Source: Pseudomonadales bacterium
GTDB taxonomy: Bacteria; Pseudomonadota; Gammaproteobacteria; Pseudomonadales; Azotimanducaceae
Length of the DNA stretch: 33,341 nucleotides
Direction of reading: 5' to 3'
Assembly: GCA_023300545.1 (NCBI GenBank)
Contig: JALZVT010000014.1
Coordinates: 1-33,341 of the forward strand
Position numbers and translations under genes: made by a program. Positions 17,108-25,812 of the stretch are shown here, piece after piece. Positions within the stretch are counted from its first letter, which is position 1. Each line of letters starts with the position of its first letter. Below the pieces are notes generated by a model. It was not told the origin of the DNA. It ran no database searches and saw only the letters and a program-made list of their open reading frames with translations.

Positions 17108-17905
17108 TTGCCCTCGTTACACTGTATTGATATTGGCGCGAACCTCGCGAACAAACGCTTCCGCGCAGATATGCCGGAGGTTATTGAGAATGCCCGGCGC
17201 GCCAATCTGGACGCTATCGTGTTGACCGGTAGTGACGAAGCCAGTTGCCTTGAATCGGTTGAGTTAACCAAGGCCTATCCAGGGTTTCTCTACAGCACGG
17301 CGGGCATTCATCCTCATCACGCTAGCGAGTTTAGCGTGGCAGAAACCCTGCCGTTGCTGCGCTCGCTCTGCGAACTGCCGCAGGTGGTTGCGGTGGGCGA
17401 ATGCGGTCTCGACTTTAATCGAGATATTTCCCCGCGCGAGCAGCAATTGAGCTGCTTCTCTGCGCACTTGGAGCTTGCGGCGGCTAACCGATTGCCATTG
17501 TTTTTGCATGAGCGTGATGCGCACGATGCGTTTTTGAGCGTGCTGCGGGAACAACGGGCTTCAGTGGCGGCGGGTGTTGTCCATTGTTTTACCGGCACAC
17601 TCGAACAGGCAAAGGCTTACCTAGATCTTGATCTGCATATCGGCATTACAGGTTGGCTGTGTGATGAGCGTCGCGGGCAACACTTGGAAGAGGTGGTTCG
17701 TTATGTGCCAATCGACCGCCTAATGATTGAAACCGATGCGCCCTATCTTGCGCCGCGAGATTACCGTCCGAAGATCAAGCGTAACGAGCCAAAGTATTTG
17801 CCACACATCCTTGAGAGCGTTGCGCGCTGTCGTGGCGAGAGTGCTGAAACCTTAGCCCCGCAGTTGCTAAGCACAACGCGTCAGTTCTTTGGGTTAGCCG
17901 GCTAA
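17108..17905 (+). CDS. tatD: TatD family metal-dependent hydrolase/deoxyribonuclease
   Basis: 265 residues from a TTG, preceded by no strong ribosome binding site. CIDIGANLANKRF matches the N-terminus of TatD proper, where the usual amidohydrolase HxH is absent. Metal-site residues are visible as GIHPH (His68/70), GECGLDF (Glu98), FLHERDA (His134), VHCFTGT (His159) and IETDAPYL (Asp210). TatD is a cytoplasmic 3'-5' exonuclease acting on single-stranded DNA and RNA and linked to oxidative DNA damage repair. Its TAA overlaps the ATG of the multihaem gene by one base, an unusual partner for this housekeeping gene. Confidence 0.93.
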   Translation: MPSLHCIDIGANLANKRFRADMPEVIENARRANLDAIVLTGSDEASCLESVELTKAYPGFLYSTAGIHPHHASEFSVAETLPLLRSLCELPQVVAVGECGLDFNRDISPREQQLSCFSAHLELAAANRLPLFLHERDAHDAFLSVLREQRASVAAGVVHCFTGTLEQAKAYLDLDLHIGITGWLCDERRGQHLEEVVRYVPIDRLMIETDAPYLAPRDYRPKIKRNEPKYLPHILESVARCRGESAETLAPQLLSTTRQFFGLAG

Positions 17906-20139
17906 TGGCCGTGTCCCTTCGAGTCGTCACCTACGTTGTGCTGCTTCTCTCTCTCTGGGCATGCTCCGACGAGGCTGTGGAATCTAGCCAACAACCGTCA
18001 ACTGCGCGCACGTCTGTTGCCGATGCTGTTCCGGCCACCTATGTTGGCTCCGAGCGCTGTGCCAGCTGTCATGAGGCCGAGTTCGCCCGTTGGCAGTCTT
18101 CGCATCACCACGCTGCCATGCAGCCGGCTGCGGCCGGCAGTAACCTTGGGGATTTTTCGGCTGGTCCAATCAACGTGGAAGGCGTTGTTAGCAGTTTCTC
18201 CCACGACGCGGGTTCGCTATCGATCACCACTGATGATGAGTTGGGTAATCGCCGGGCCTTCGACGTGGAATACACTTTTGGCATTGAGCCGTTACAGCAA
18301 TACCTGCTGGCGTACCCGGATGGGCGGCTGCAGGCTTCTGCCTTGGCGTGGGATTCGCGGGAAGCATCTGTGGGTGGTCAGCGCTGGTTTCATTTGCAGC
18401 CAGATTCCTCTGGCAAGCCTTTGGATGTGTTGCATTGGACCAAGACACCCTTCAACTGGAACACGATGTGTGCCGACTGTCATTCCACCGCGGTGAAGAA
18501 GGGTTACGACCCGGTGAGCAAACGTTATGACACGACTTTTTCAGAGGTCACTGTTGGTTGCGAAGCCTGCCATGGCCCTGCATCTGCTCATGTTGCGAAC
18601 CCGACCGACACGGCGCTCAGCAGTTTGCCCGCGCTTGATGGCCAGGCTCAACAGATCAATAGTTGCGCTTATTGTCACAGCCGGCGTAGTCAGCTTGCGG
18701 AGGGTTTTCGGCCAGACAAACCTTTTCTGGACCACTATTCTCCGGCCTTGCTGGATGCGGGGCTCTATCATCCGGATGGCCAAATTCTCGACGAAGTGTA
18801 TGTCTACGGATCTTTTTTGCAGAGCAAAATGCACGCGAGCGGTGTCACCTGTAGCAACTGCCACGACTCACACAGCGCTAAGCTGATCCTGGAGGGCGAT
18901 GCGCTGTGTACGCAGTGTCACAATGAGGCAGGTCGTGCAGATTTTCCGAGTTTACCGTTAGGCAAATTCGACGTCGCAGAGCACCACTTTCACGACCCGG
19001 CGGGTGACGGCGCGCGCTGTGTGAACTGCCACATGCCCAGTCGTACTTATATGAGCGTTGACGATCGCCGTGACCATTCCTTTCGTGTGCCACGCCCTGA
19101 CCTGTCATCACTCACCCAGGCGCCTAATGCCTGCAACGCGTGCCATGCTGAGCAATCCTCGGAGTGGGCTGCGCAAGCGATAGCCACTCATTTTGCTAGG
19201 TCTTCGGGTAATGAGCCCCAGGACCTGCACTTTTCCCAGGTGATATCTGCCGCACGGCGGGGTGACGCAGAGGTGGAGTCGCAACTGGCGGCACTTGCCC
19301 AGAGTGATGTCCTGTCACCGATTGTGCGCGCAACGCTGTTGTCATTAACCGCGCAATACAGTCGAGGGGAGACCAGTGATGCGATTCGTAAAGGGCTTAG
19401 GGATGCCGAGCCACTGGTTCGCATTGGCGCGCTAAGAGGCGCAATGCGCTGGCCGATTGCGGATCGTTGGCAGAAAGCCAGCCATCTGTTGAACGATGAG
19501 CTGCTGGCAGTGCGCAGCGAAGCAGCTCGGACATTGTCGTCGGGCTATTTGGAGTTGTCTCCTGCGCGGCAAAAACTATTGGCCCCTCATTTAACGGAAT
19601 ATCGCACAACGTTGTCACTCAATGCTGACCGCGCTGAGGCGCAATCGGGTATTGCGGCGTTGGAGCTTGCGCGTGGCAATGTACAGCTTGGTGAAGAGGC
19701 GCTGGAGGCTGCGCTCGCCATCAATGCGCAGTGGGTTCCCGCGCTGGTCAACCTCGCAGACCTGTATCGCAACACCCAGCGAGATCAACAAGGTGGTGCT
19801 CTGCTTGATCGAGCGTTGCTTGCCGCGCCCGAAGCTCCCGATGTGGCTCTGGCAAAAGGGTTGTGGCTGGTTCGCCAGCAACGTAGCGATGAGGCGTTGC
19901 TGGCGTTTGAGAAAGCATGGACCCTAGCGCCACAGGGTATACGGTTCGGTTATACCTACGCGATTGCGCTGAATTCACTGGGCAATTCTGCACGGGCGCT
20001 GGAAGTCATTGATGCTCAGCTGGTCGGCGCTCCACACAATCGTTCGTTGCTCGAAGCGGGTGCGAGCATCGCGCGGGATGCAGGGTTAGCGGACAAGGCG
20101 CAAACCTACCTGCGAAAGCTCGCCGCCAGAGGATCCTGA
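17905..20139 (+). CDS. Octahaem c-type cytochrome lipoprotein with TPR tail
   Basis: 744 residues. The N-terminus VVLLLSLWAC is a signal peptide with a probable lipobox Cys20. Eight CxxCH haem sites follow: residues 52, 189, 219, 254, 316, 335, 372 and 410 are the first cysteines. HEAT/TPR-like helical repeats cover about 420-570, and clear TPR units lie at about 590-744 (ALEAALAINAQWVPALVNLADLY and similar). This architecture matches the periplasmic multihaem-plus-TPR cytochromes of marine bacteria, where the TPR part is thought to dock partners. An electron-transfer role is inferred; nitrite-reductase-like chemistry is not supported. Translation is likely coupled to tatD (TAATG overlap). 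Confidence 0.92.
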   Translation: MAVSLRVVTYVVLLLSLWACSDEAVESSQQPSTARTSVADAVPATYVGSERCASCHEAEFARWQSSHHHAAMQPAAAGSNLGDFSAGPINVEGVVSSFSHDAGSLSITTDDELGNRRAFDVEYTFGIEPLQQYLLAYPDGRLQASALAWDSREASVGGQRWFHLQPDSSGKPLDVLHWTKTPFNWNTMCADCHSTAVKKGYDPVSKRYDTTFSEVTVGCEACHGPASAHVANPTDTALSSLPALDGQAQQINSCAYCHSRRSQLAEGFRPDKPFLDHYSPALLDAGLYHPDGQILDEVYVYGSFLQSKMHASGVTCSNCHDSHSAKLILEGDALCTQCHNEAGRADFPSLPLGKFDVAEHHFHDPAGDGARCVNCHMPSRTYMSVDDRRDHSFRVPRPDLSSLTQAPNACNACHAEQSSEWAAQAIATHFARSSGNEPQDLHFSQVISAARRGDAEVESQLAALAQSDVLSPIVRATLLSLTAQYSRGETSDAIRKGLRDAEPLVRIGALRGAMRWPIADRWQKASHLLNDELLAVRSEAARTLSSGYLELSPARQKLLAPHLTEYRTTLSLNADRAEAQSGIAALELARGNVQLGEEALEAALAINAQWVPALVNLADLYRNTQRDQQGGALLDRALLAAPEAPDVALAKGLWLVRQQRSDEALLAFEKAWTLAPQGIRFGYTYAIALNSLGNSARALEVIDAQLVGAPHNRSLLEAGASIARDAGLADKAQTYLRKLAARGS

Positions 20140-20169
20140 TGGACTTCGAGGTTGTGCGAGTCGTTTGAC

Positions 20170-20367
20170 CTATTCTTTCGGGCTGGGCGATTGCAGGTCG
20201 CGTTCTACGTAGGTCTTGCCGGCGGCATACACCGTAGCGATCACCATGCGCACTTTCATGTTGTAGTCGCCCGCTAGCCCCACGCACTCAGAGAAGGTCC
20301 AGGAGTCCTGACCTTTGATGCGCTCTTGTAGCGACGGTTGTGCGGAGGTTGGGGTGGTTTTGGCCAT
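20170..20367 (-). CDS. Small hypothetical protein
   Basis: 65 residues from ATG 20367 (MAKTTPTSAQPSLQERIKGQ), or up to 97 from an upstream start at 20463. The C-terminal half, DSWTFSECVGLAGDYNMKVR and MVIATVYAAGKTYVERDL, reads as a real helical protein and is less compositionally odd than the shadow frames here. No ribosome binding site is strong and I recognise no family. It is convergent with the multihaem gene, 30 bases away. Confidence 0.5.
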   Translation of the reverse strand: MAKTTPTSAQPSLQERIKGQDSWTFSECVGLAGDYNMKVRMVIATVYAAGKTYVERDLQSPSPKE

Positions 20368-20534
20368 CACATGTACTCGCTTCGTGACAAGGAATTGGCG
20401 GTCTGACTTTGCCCGAGTCAAGGTTGAGTGTACCCAGCCTTGAGCCGCGTAGAAATGGCGCAACCTTGGTGATGGTCTACCCTTTAGGGATAACCCGGAA
20501 AGTTTCCTGATCGGAAGAGTTTACTCCCACCCTT

Positions 20535-21998
20535 ATGAAAATATCCCAGCGATTGGCGCTTATTGTTTGTCTAACTGTGCTGGAAGTCAGTTTCACTGTA
20601 TGGACCGCGTTTGAGTTAGCCAAAGGTGCTGACTTCCATCGGTTGAATTTTTTGCATCTGAAGTATCAAACCGTATTTTCCGAAGAGCTGCGGTTCATAA
20701 ACCGCGGCCGTACCATCGACCCAGATCGGCTGGCCATGCTTGTCAGCGACATACGTCAACAGCCTGTCGCTTGTCTGGCCGCCGTTAATGGTGTCGACCG
20801 CTCCATTATGCGCCTTATCAGAACAGACTCGGCACTCGAAACCTGTCAAAAAGACGTTGCGGATGCCGATTCTGCGCTCAATAGTCTGGCTCTGTATGTT
20901 GACGGAAAACTAGCCCGTAGCGGCCTTTTGTCGGCGTTAGAGCGAGCCGCCCAAGCCTTTGTAGACAACTCGAACGCCTTCGAGCTGCCGATCGCGAGAA
21001 CCGTTGAATTTCTGCTAAGCACGCTCATACCCCTGATCATAGGAGTCTCGTTTCTAAATATTGCCACCATTGCGTATCTGTCTCGAACCATTACCTTATC
21101 GCTTCGCGGAACGACTAAGTTACTTGCGCAAGACGAACACAGGCCTATGGCGGAGCAGCTTAAGGGGCAAGTTTCTGGTGAGCTGCGCGAATTGCTTGAG
21201 GCGGCTGAAGTGCGCATTAAGAGAGACTTTCAAAATCGTGAGATGAACACTCTGCTTGAACGCGAGGTGGCGGAACGTACTGCGAGTTTGACCCAAGCCA
21301 ATGATGAGCTTGCGCAGTTTGCTTATCGTGCGTCTCATGACCTCAAAGCTCCTTTGTCTAGCACCAAAGGGTTGTCGCAACTTATCGGATTTGACATTGC
21401 TGACGGCAACCTAGAAGAGGCGAGCCTGAATGCAGAGCGTATTACGCGACAAATGGACACGCTTGAACGTTTGGTGGTCGACATTCTGGCGCTTGCGCGA
21501 GCCGATCTCGCGAATGATCAGGTTGTTGTCATCCGCATGTGTGACATCGTTTCTGAGGTGATGGAGCGCCATGCGGCAGACATTACCGCGATGGGTATGC
21601 ACGTAGAAATAAGCATTGAGGATAATAAGGAATTCAAAGCGACTCGAATCAGACTTGTGCAAATTGTCGATAACCTGGTCTCCAACGCCATTCGGTATTA
21701 CAACGAGAATCGCTCGAAGCCTCGAGTCTCAATCATCTGGCGAGTTGAAGAGGATCTCGGAGTTCTTACGGTGCAAGATAATGGCCGCGGAATTCCAAGT
21801 AACCGCCGCGGCGAACTGTTCGAAATGTTCAAGCGTTTTCATCCCGAGGTTGCGGTTGGCTCAGGCTTGGGTTTGGCGATTGTGAAGAAGCACGTCGACA
21901 AAATGAACGCAAAAATAGCGTGTGATTCTTCTGAAGTAGGTACACGTTTTGTACTGGAGATTGCCAGCACAACGTCAACGGTTTTGAATTATGAGTAA
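20535..21998 (+). CDS. Membrane sensor histidine kinase
   Basis: 487 residues. Two membrane helices (about 7-27 and 157-181) bracket a periplasmic sensor region of about 125 residues with Cys80 and Cys104, which may form a disulfide; I do not recognise its family. A HAMP-like linker and a coiled coil (EREVAERTASLTQANDELAQF) lead to the dimerisation helix with His268 in FAYRASHDLKAPLS. The ATP-binding domain has an N box (VDNLVSNAIRYYN), G1 DNGRGI (415-420), an F-box-like LFEMFKRF and G2 GSGLGLAIV. It phosphorylates the response regulator whose start overlaps its last eight bases. No good ribosome binding site is close to its ATG. Confidence 0.93.
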   Translation: MKISQRLALIVCLTVLEVSFTVWTAFELAKGADFHRLNFLHLKYQTVFSEELRFINRGRTIDPDRLAMLVSDIRQQPVACLAAVNGVDRSIMRLIRTDSALETCQKDVADADSALNSLALYVDGKLARSGLLSALERAAQAFVDNSNAFELPIARTVEFLLSTLIPLIIGVSFLNIATIAYLSRTITLSLRGTTKLLAQDEHRPMAEQLKGQVSGELRELLEAAEVRIKRDFQNREMNTLLEREVAERTASLTQANDELAQFAYRASHDLKAPLSSTKGLSQLIGFDIADGNLEEASLNAERITRQMDTLERLVVDILALARADLANDQVVVIRMCDIVSEVMERHAADITAMGMHVEISIEDNKEFKATRIRLVQIVDNLVSNAIRYYNENRSKPRVSIIWRVEEDLGVLTVQDNGRGIPSNRRGELFEMFKRFHPEVAVGSGLGLAIVKKHVDKMNAKIACDSSEVGTRFVLEIASTTSTVLNYE

Positions 21999-22410
21999 TT
22001 ATTCGATACTGATTATCGACGACAACGAAATTGATCGATACGTGCTCAAACGCCAACTCGAGAGAACTGGTTTGCCGCTAACTATCTTCGAGCAACCTGA
22101 CGGCGAAGACGCTATCCGTTTACTGTCAGCCTACGAGGCTAACCGGGCGAAATACGCTGGCAAATTCCCACCTATCTTGCTGTTTCTAGACATCAACATG
22201 CCTAAACTCGACGGTTGGGGCTTTCTTAGAGAGTTTCTGTTGGTGCGGAGTCAGTACGACTACTCCACTAGCGTTGTCGTTCTGTTTACGAGTTCGGACC
22301 GACCAGAAGATCGTGCGCAAGGCGAGCAGTTTGATTTTGTGCAAAACTATTTGGTGAAAGGCCAATATGACACCGAACAATTGAAGACGTTAATATTGGC
22401 AGCCGCATAG
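21991..22410 (+). CDS. Single-domain response regulator
   Basis: 139 residues, a lone receiver domain. The acidic pocket is IIDDNEID (Asp10, Asp11), the phosphoacceptor Asp67 is in LFLDINMPKLDGW, Thr100 is in LFTSSD and Lys123 in YLVKGQ. No DNA-binding or enzymatic output domain follows. This CheY- or Rcp1-like form relays phosphate by protein contact, so the output probably lies elsewhere in the genome. The ATG sits inside the kinase gene (8-base overlap), which points to coupled translation. The TAG stop is the first of three TAGs in a short tandem repeat. Confidence 0.94.
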   Translation: MSNYSILIIDDNEIDRYVLKRQLERTGLPLTIFEQPDGEDAIRLLSAYEANRAKYAGKFPPILLFLDINMPKLDGWGFLREFLLVRSQYDYSTSVVVLFTSSDRPEDRAQGEQFDFVQNYLVKGQYDTEQLKTLILAAA

Positions 22411-22429
22411 CTACATAGCTACATAGCTG
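22406..22429. repeat. Three 8-bp tandem units CATAGCTA placing TAG in all three frames
   Basis: CATAGCTA, CATAGCTA and CATAGCTG follow in direct tandem, the first containing the regulator's own stop. As the unit length is eight, the three TAGs (22408, 22416, 22424) fall in the three different forward frames, and the reverse strand also reads TAG in each unit. It is either a recent slippage duplication or a translational stop cassette. Confidence 0.7.
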
Positions 22430-22550
22430 CAGAACAATGGACTTAGCCTGCTGTTGGCATGCATGTAGGGCGGTATTGTCACTGTTGTGCTGATCACGGT
22501 TGTCGTACTGGTCTGAATCACCTCGGCGATATAGGGGCGATCGAGCGACC

Positions 22551-22567
22551 CGCGCCTGTGAGGCGCG
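22551..22567. promoter_or_regulatory. Short perfect hairpin upstream of the outer-membrane barrel gene
   Basis: CGCGCCT, loop GTG, AGGCGCG gives a perfect 7-bp GC-rich stem 45 bases before the next gene. No T-run follows, so it may be an mRNA leader hairpin or a weak terminator of the two-component operon. Confidence 0.3.
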
Positions 22568-22612
22568 TTCAGACTGGCTCCAGCTAAACGGGTAATACTC
22601 CTGTTAAACTCC

Positions 22613-23269
22613 GTGGTTTTGCGAACCGGGGAAACTCAACTGAAACACTATTCTGAAAACTACGGCGCCCAACACCCCTGCCGTTTGGTATCTATAGGTG
22701 CGACGCTGAGCCTGGCGTTTGCGTTGCTAACCGCCTCTCTGGAGGCGCAAGCGACAGATCGGGCGTACAGCTATGGATCGATTGGCTATGCCAACACCGA
22801 CGGGCTAGATGCGTTGGCGGGATCTGGGTCTTATGAAGTGGGTGGTAACGTTCGCATTGTCGGTGGTGCGAGTTATGCAGAAACTCGAGGCTTCACGCTG
22901 CGAACGTTTTCTCTGGGCGCCGGGTATATTGCGCGCTTATCGGCTTCAACCGATTTGATTCTCGACGCTGGCTTGTTGAATGTAGAGAACCAGGTTTTCT
23001 TTATTGATGCAGGCGATGACAATTGGGGTGGGTTTGGCGGCGCGACACTGCGTTTCGCAGCGGGCGAGTCGGTAGATATCGAACCCTCGCTGTCGTATGT
23101 CAAACTCTTTGATGTCGACTTTGGCGACGATGATCAATTTGTTTATGGCGTTACGGCGCGCTTCTGGGTGGCCAGTCGACTTGCTCTAGAAGTGGGAATA
23201 AACGATTCGAAAGACGCGCGTGATCCGACGTTCTCTTTTGGTATGCGCTTTGGCCCCAAAAATCGCTAG
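22613..23269 (+). CDS. Outer-membrane beta-barrel-like protein
   Basis: 218 residues from a GTG; the exact start is uncertain because a signal peptide (IGATLSLAFALLTASLEAQA) begins some 25 residues in. The mature part alternates short polar/aromatic strands with Gly/Asp turns: AYSYGSIGYANT, SYEVGGNVRIVGGASYAET, TLRTFSLGAGYIARLS, GGFGGATLRFAAG, LEVGINDS. It ends in SFGMRFGPKNR. This matches a small 8-strand OmpA/Opa-like barrel. I do not recognise a specific family. It follows the kinase/regulator pair after about 200 bases but may have its own promoter. Confidence 0.75.
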   Translation: MVLRTGETQLKHYSENYGAQHPCRLVSIGATLSLAFALLTASLEAQATDRAYSYGSIGYANTDGLDALAGSGSYEVGGNVRIVGGASYAETRGFTLRTFSLGAGYIARLSASTDLILDAGLLNVENQVFFIDAGDDNWGGFGGATLRFAAGESVDIEPSLSYVKLFDVDFGDDDQFVYGVTARFWVASRLALEVGINDSKDARDPTFSFGMRFGPKNR

Positions 23270-23304
23270 GTACTCCCGCTAAGTTGCAACTACGTCACAG
23301 TAGT

Positions 23305-24363
23305 CTACCGGCCGAGAAAAGCACCCTTTGGCGCTGTTGCATCTTGCAGCGCTGGTGCTAGCGCCTCTGGCGAAAACTCGATCACGTCGATGACTGGGGT
23401 GTTCAGAAACCGCACTGGCAGGCCCACCATGCCCACACCCCGGGTGACAAACAGGGTTCCTGCAGGTGTCTCGTACCAGCCCTCATCGACCCCGGCCATG
23501 GTGATCGCACTAAGAATTCGCTGGGTCAGCCAAGGCAGGTCAACCTGTCCGCCGTGAGTGTGAGCCGCGACGGTTAAAAACACCGGCTCCGGTAGAAAAT
23601 TGGCCACATCAGGATTATGCGCCAACACGATGTTGGGTTTGCCGTTGTTGGTTTCTGCGGCCAATGTGAAATCTGCTTGAAAGGCCCAGGCACTACCCAG
23701 CCCCAATAGATTGAAATTATCATGCTCGGCAACACGGTTCTCGAGATGCTGCACGCCGTAGTCTGTGAGCACTTGCCGCAGGGCATTTTGTAGCGGCGGG
23801 CCCGGTCGTTCAGCGTCGTGATTGCCAGGTACCGAATACATCGGAAGATTCAGATCTTTTAGAGCAGCGAATGCCTTATGCATATTTAGCGGCGGCAAAT
23901 ACGTCCAGTCTCCGGCTACCCAAACCTCATCCACAGCTAATGCATTGAGCTTGGTCACTAGGTGCTGCAACTGTCGCTCGGTTGAAAACAACCCAACGTG
24001 AACGTCACCCACAAGCGCTATCTTGTAGGTAAAAGGTGCGGGTATCTGATGTCGCTCCACGACCAGCAGATTTGGTTCTACAAATCGACCGTAAGACAGT
24101 AGAAGTATGGGAATAAGTGCCAGGCTCGCTACAACTCGTTGCCGACCTGCCTTAGCAAACAACACCCAAATGGCGTAGGCGATCATGGGTATGAGTAGCC
24201 AGCTCCACCATAAAATCAATGACAGAAGGTAGTTTTTAAGCAGGTGTTCTGGCCCACCCCACAAGCTCTGCATCGATGTGATTGCGTGATAGGCGAGCAC
24301 GCCTAGCACTGCCGCCAAGCTAATAAGAAAAATCCAAAGGGTAGTGTTAGGTTTTCTCATCAA
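23305..24363 (-). CDS. Membrane-anchored metallophosphoesterase (YkuE/YaeI-like)
   Basis: 352 residues. Three hydrophobic segments fill the first 95 residues. The calcineurin-like domain carries GDVH (119-122), GDW (151-153), GNHD (180-183) and then AHNPD and HTHGGQVDLPW, which together bind the two metal ions. YkuE/YaeI-type members hydrolyse phosphodiester or lipid-linked phosphates such as UDP-diacylglucosamine-type substrates; which one applies here is not visible. It diverges from the P450 gene across about 145 bases. Confidence 0.92.
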   Translation of the reverse strand: MMRKPNTTLWIFLISLAAVLGVLAYHAITSMQSLWGGPEHLLKNYLLSLILWWSWLLIPMIAYAIWVLFAKAGRQRVVASLALIPILLLSYGRFVEPNLLVVERHQIPAPFTYKIALVGDVHVGLFSTERQLQHLVTKLNALAVDEVWVAGDWTYLPPLNMHKAFAALKDLNLPMYSVPGNHDAERPGPPLQNALRQVLTDYGVQHLENRVAEHDNFNLLGLGSAWAFQADFTLAAETNNGKPNIVLAHNPDVANFLPEPVFLTVAAHTHGGQVDLPWLTQRILSAITMAGVDEGWYETPAGTLFVTRGVGMVGLPVRFLNTPVIDVIEFSPEALAPALQDATAPKGAFLGR

Positions 24364-24508
24364 CTTACCTTAACGCGTTCTATTCTCTAGTGGGATGGCG
24401 AGCTGCAGACGACGGACAGCTGCACTATGATGCATGAAGGCGAGAAGATATTGGCCACTCGGAGTTTTTCGTTTGCGCTAGCAAGCTTGGATAGAGGATA
24501 TTTGAAGT

Positions 24509-25711
24509 ATGGTGAAGGTTCGGGCAGCAACAGCTGGTGACCACCAAAATCGGGATGTAGATCTTATGGGGGCTGATGAACTCCAGGATCCGTCGATTAC
24601 GGCGACAAAGCTGTTGGCTCAAGAGCGGGCCTACCTCTACAAAAAGTTTGATCCGCCGTTTTATATCCTATCTCGATACGATGATGTTAATGGCGCCTTG
24701 CTAGACGCTGAAACCTATATCGAAGGCTGTGGCAACGGGCCTAACTTTGTACCCGCCATGGGTATCCTGTCTGATGCGCCACACCACACGTTCATACGAA
24801 ATATGATTCAACGTGATTTCATGGCGAAGGCGATTGGTGATTTACAGCCCCGACTGGAAGTCATCGTGCAAGACTTACTGGATGCGGTGGCCCAGAAGGA
24901 GACCTGGGATCTACACGATGAGTTATCTTTTCCACTGCCGGTCATTATCATCTGTGAAATATTAGGTATTCCCACAGACGATATTCAAAAGTTCAAAGTG
25001 TGGGCGGATGCGTCGGTAGCAAACATGTGTACCGCAGACCCAACGGAGTACGCTGAACCCTTAGCGCAGATGAACGCCTATATTTTGGAGCAGATTCATC
25101 TAAAGCGAAAAGCGGGTGGTTCTAATGACCTGCTGTCTGCAATGGCGTTGGCAAAGCAAGATGGAGAGTATCTGCCGGATGAAGAGATGGTGGCGCTGGC
25201 CGGGCAAATATTTGTTGCTGGCAATGAAACCACCACCTCATTGATCTCCAACTTGGTGTGGCGGTTGCTTAGCGTTGATGACCTGTGGGGCGAGTTTTGT
25301 CGCGGTGAGATCGAGGTTGATGATGCGATCAACGAAAGCCTGCGGTTTGATCCGCCGCTGTTGGGATTGTTCAAAACGACATCGCGAGATGTCGTGATCG
25401 ACGAAGTGACAATACCCGCCAATACCAAAGTCATGATGCATTACGGCGCCGCAAATCGAGACCCTGAGGCGTTTGCAGAGCCCAATACGTTTAAAATGAA
25501 CCGTACTGGGAAAAAGATGTTGAGCTTCAGCGTGGGTCTGCATGTTTGTATTGGGCGGGAGCTGGCTAAGCTTGAGGCCAGGGTGACGCTAACGGCGCTG
25601 CGCGAACGATTCCCGCAGTTGCGGCTTGTTGATGATGGTGAGCGCGTTGGGCCTTTTCTGTTTTGGGGGCGGGCTAAGTTGCCGGTCACGTGTCGTCTCC
25701 CGGAACGCTAG
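24509..25711 (+). CDS. Cytochrome P450
   Basis: 400 residues, the normal length for a soluble bacterial P450. The I-helix oxygen-binding motif AGNETTTS (237-244), the ExxR pair Glu276/Arg279 in NESLRFDPP and the haem-binding loop FSVGLHVCIG with Cys347 are all intact. DAPHHTFIR is the usual B/C-region DPPEH-like motif. It has no membrane anchor and is a class I enzyme needing a separate ferredoxin and reductase, which are not adjacent. Hydroxylation of a terpenoid, steroid or fatty substrate is possible; the substrate is unknown. It may share a catabolic role with the thiolase-like/DUF35 pair 16 kb away. Confidence 0.95.
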   Translation: MVKVRAATAGDHQNRDVDLMGADELQDPSITATKLLAQERAYLYKKFDPPFYILSRYDDVNGALLDAETYIEGCGNGPNFVPAMGILSDAPHHTFIRNMIQRDFMAKAIGDLQPRLEVIVQDLLDAVAQKETWDLHDELSFPLPVIIICEILGIPTDDIQKFKVWADASVANMCTADPTEYAEPLAQMNAYILEQIHLKRKAGGSNDLLSAMALAKQDGEYLPDEEMVALAGQIFVAGNETTTSLISNLVWRLLSVDDLWGEFCRGEIEVDDAINESLRFDPPLLGLFKTTSRDVVIDEVTIPANTKVMMHYGAANRDPEAFAEPNTFKMNRTGKKMLSFSVGLHVCIGRELAKLEARVTLTALRERFPQLRLVDDGERVGPFLFWGRAKLPVTCRLPER

Positions 25712-25745
25712 ACCTGCTATTTGTCTAATCGCATTGCCAGCCTCG

Positions 25746-25764
25746 GCGAAAGAGCCGCTTTCGC
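25746..25764. promoter_or_regulatory. First of two tandem hairpins after the P450 gene
   Basis: GCGAAAG, loop AGCCG and CTTTCGC make a perfect 7-bp stem. It lacks a T-run and stands seven bases before the second, longer hairpin that covers the next gene's ribosome binding site. It could be part of a structured leader. Confidence 0.4.
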
Positions 25765-25768
25765 ACAT

Positions 25769-25808
25769 CTGGTACTCTCCCTGTACACCTCAATACAGGG
25801 AGTACCGG
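25769..25808 (+). promoter_or_regulatory. Strong hairpin covering the ribosome binding site of the beta-propeller gene
   Basis: The left arm GGTACTCTCCCTGTA (25771-25785) and right arm TACAGGGAGTACC (25794-25806) pair over 13 bp with one two-base bulge and an 8-base loop; flanks add a wobble and a C-G pair. The right arm contains the AGGGAG that is the ribosome binding site for the ATG at 25813. No T-run follows, so this is not an intrinsic terminator. Confidence 0.65.
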
Positions 25809-25812
25809 TGCA

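Noticed and set aside
22459-22590. Possible 43-residue Cys-rich peptide
   Set aside because: It has no ribosome binding site, and the cysteine cluster (CHCCADHGC) arises in an arginine- and proline-containing random frame.
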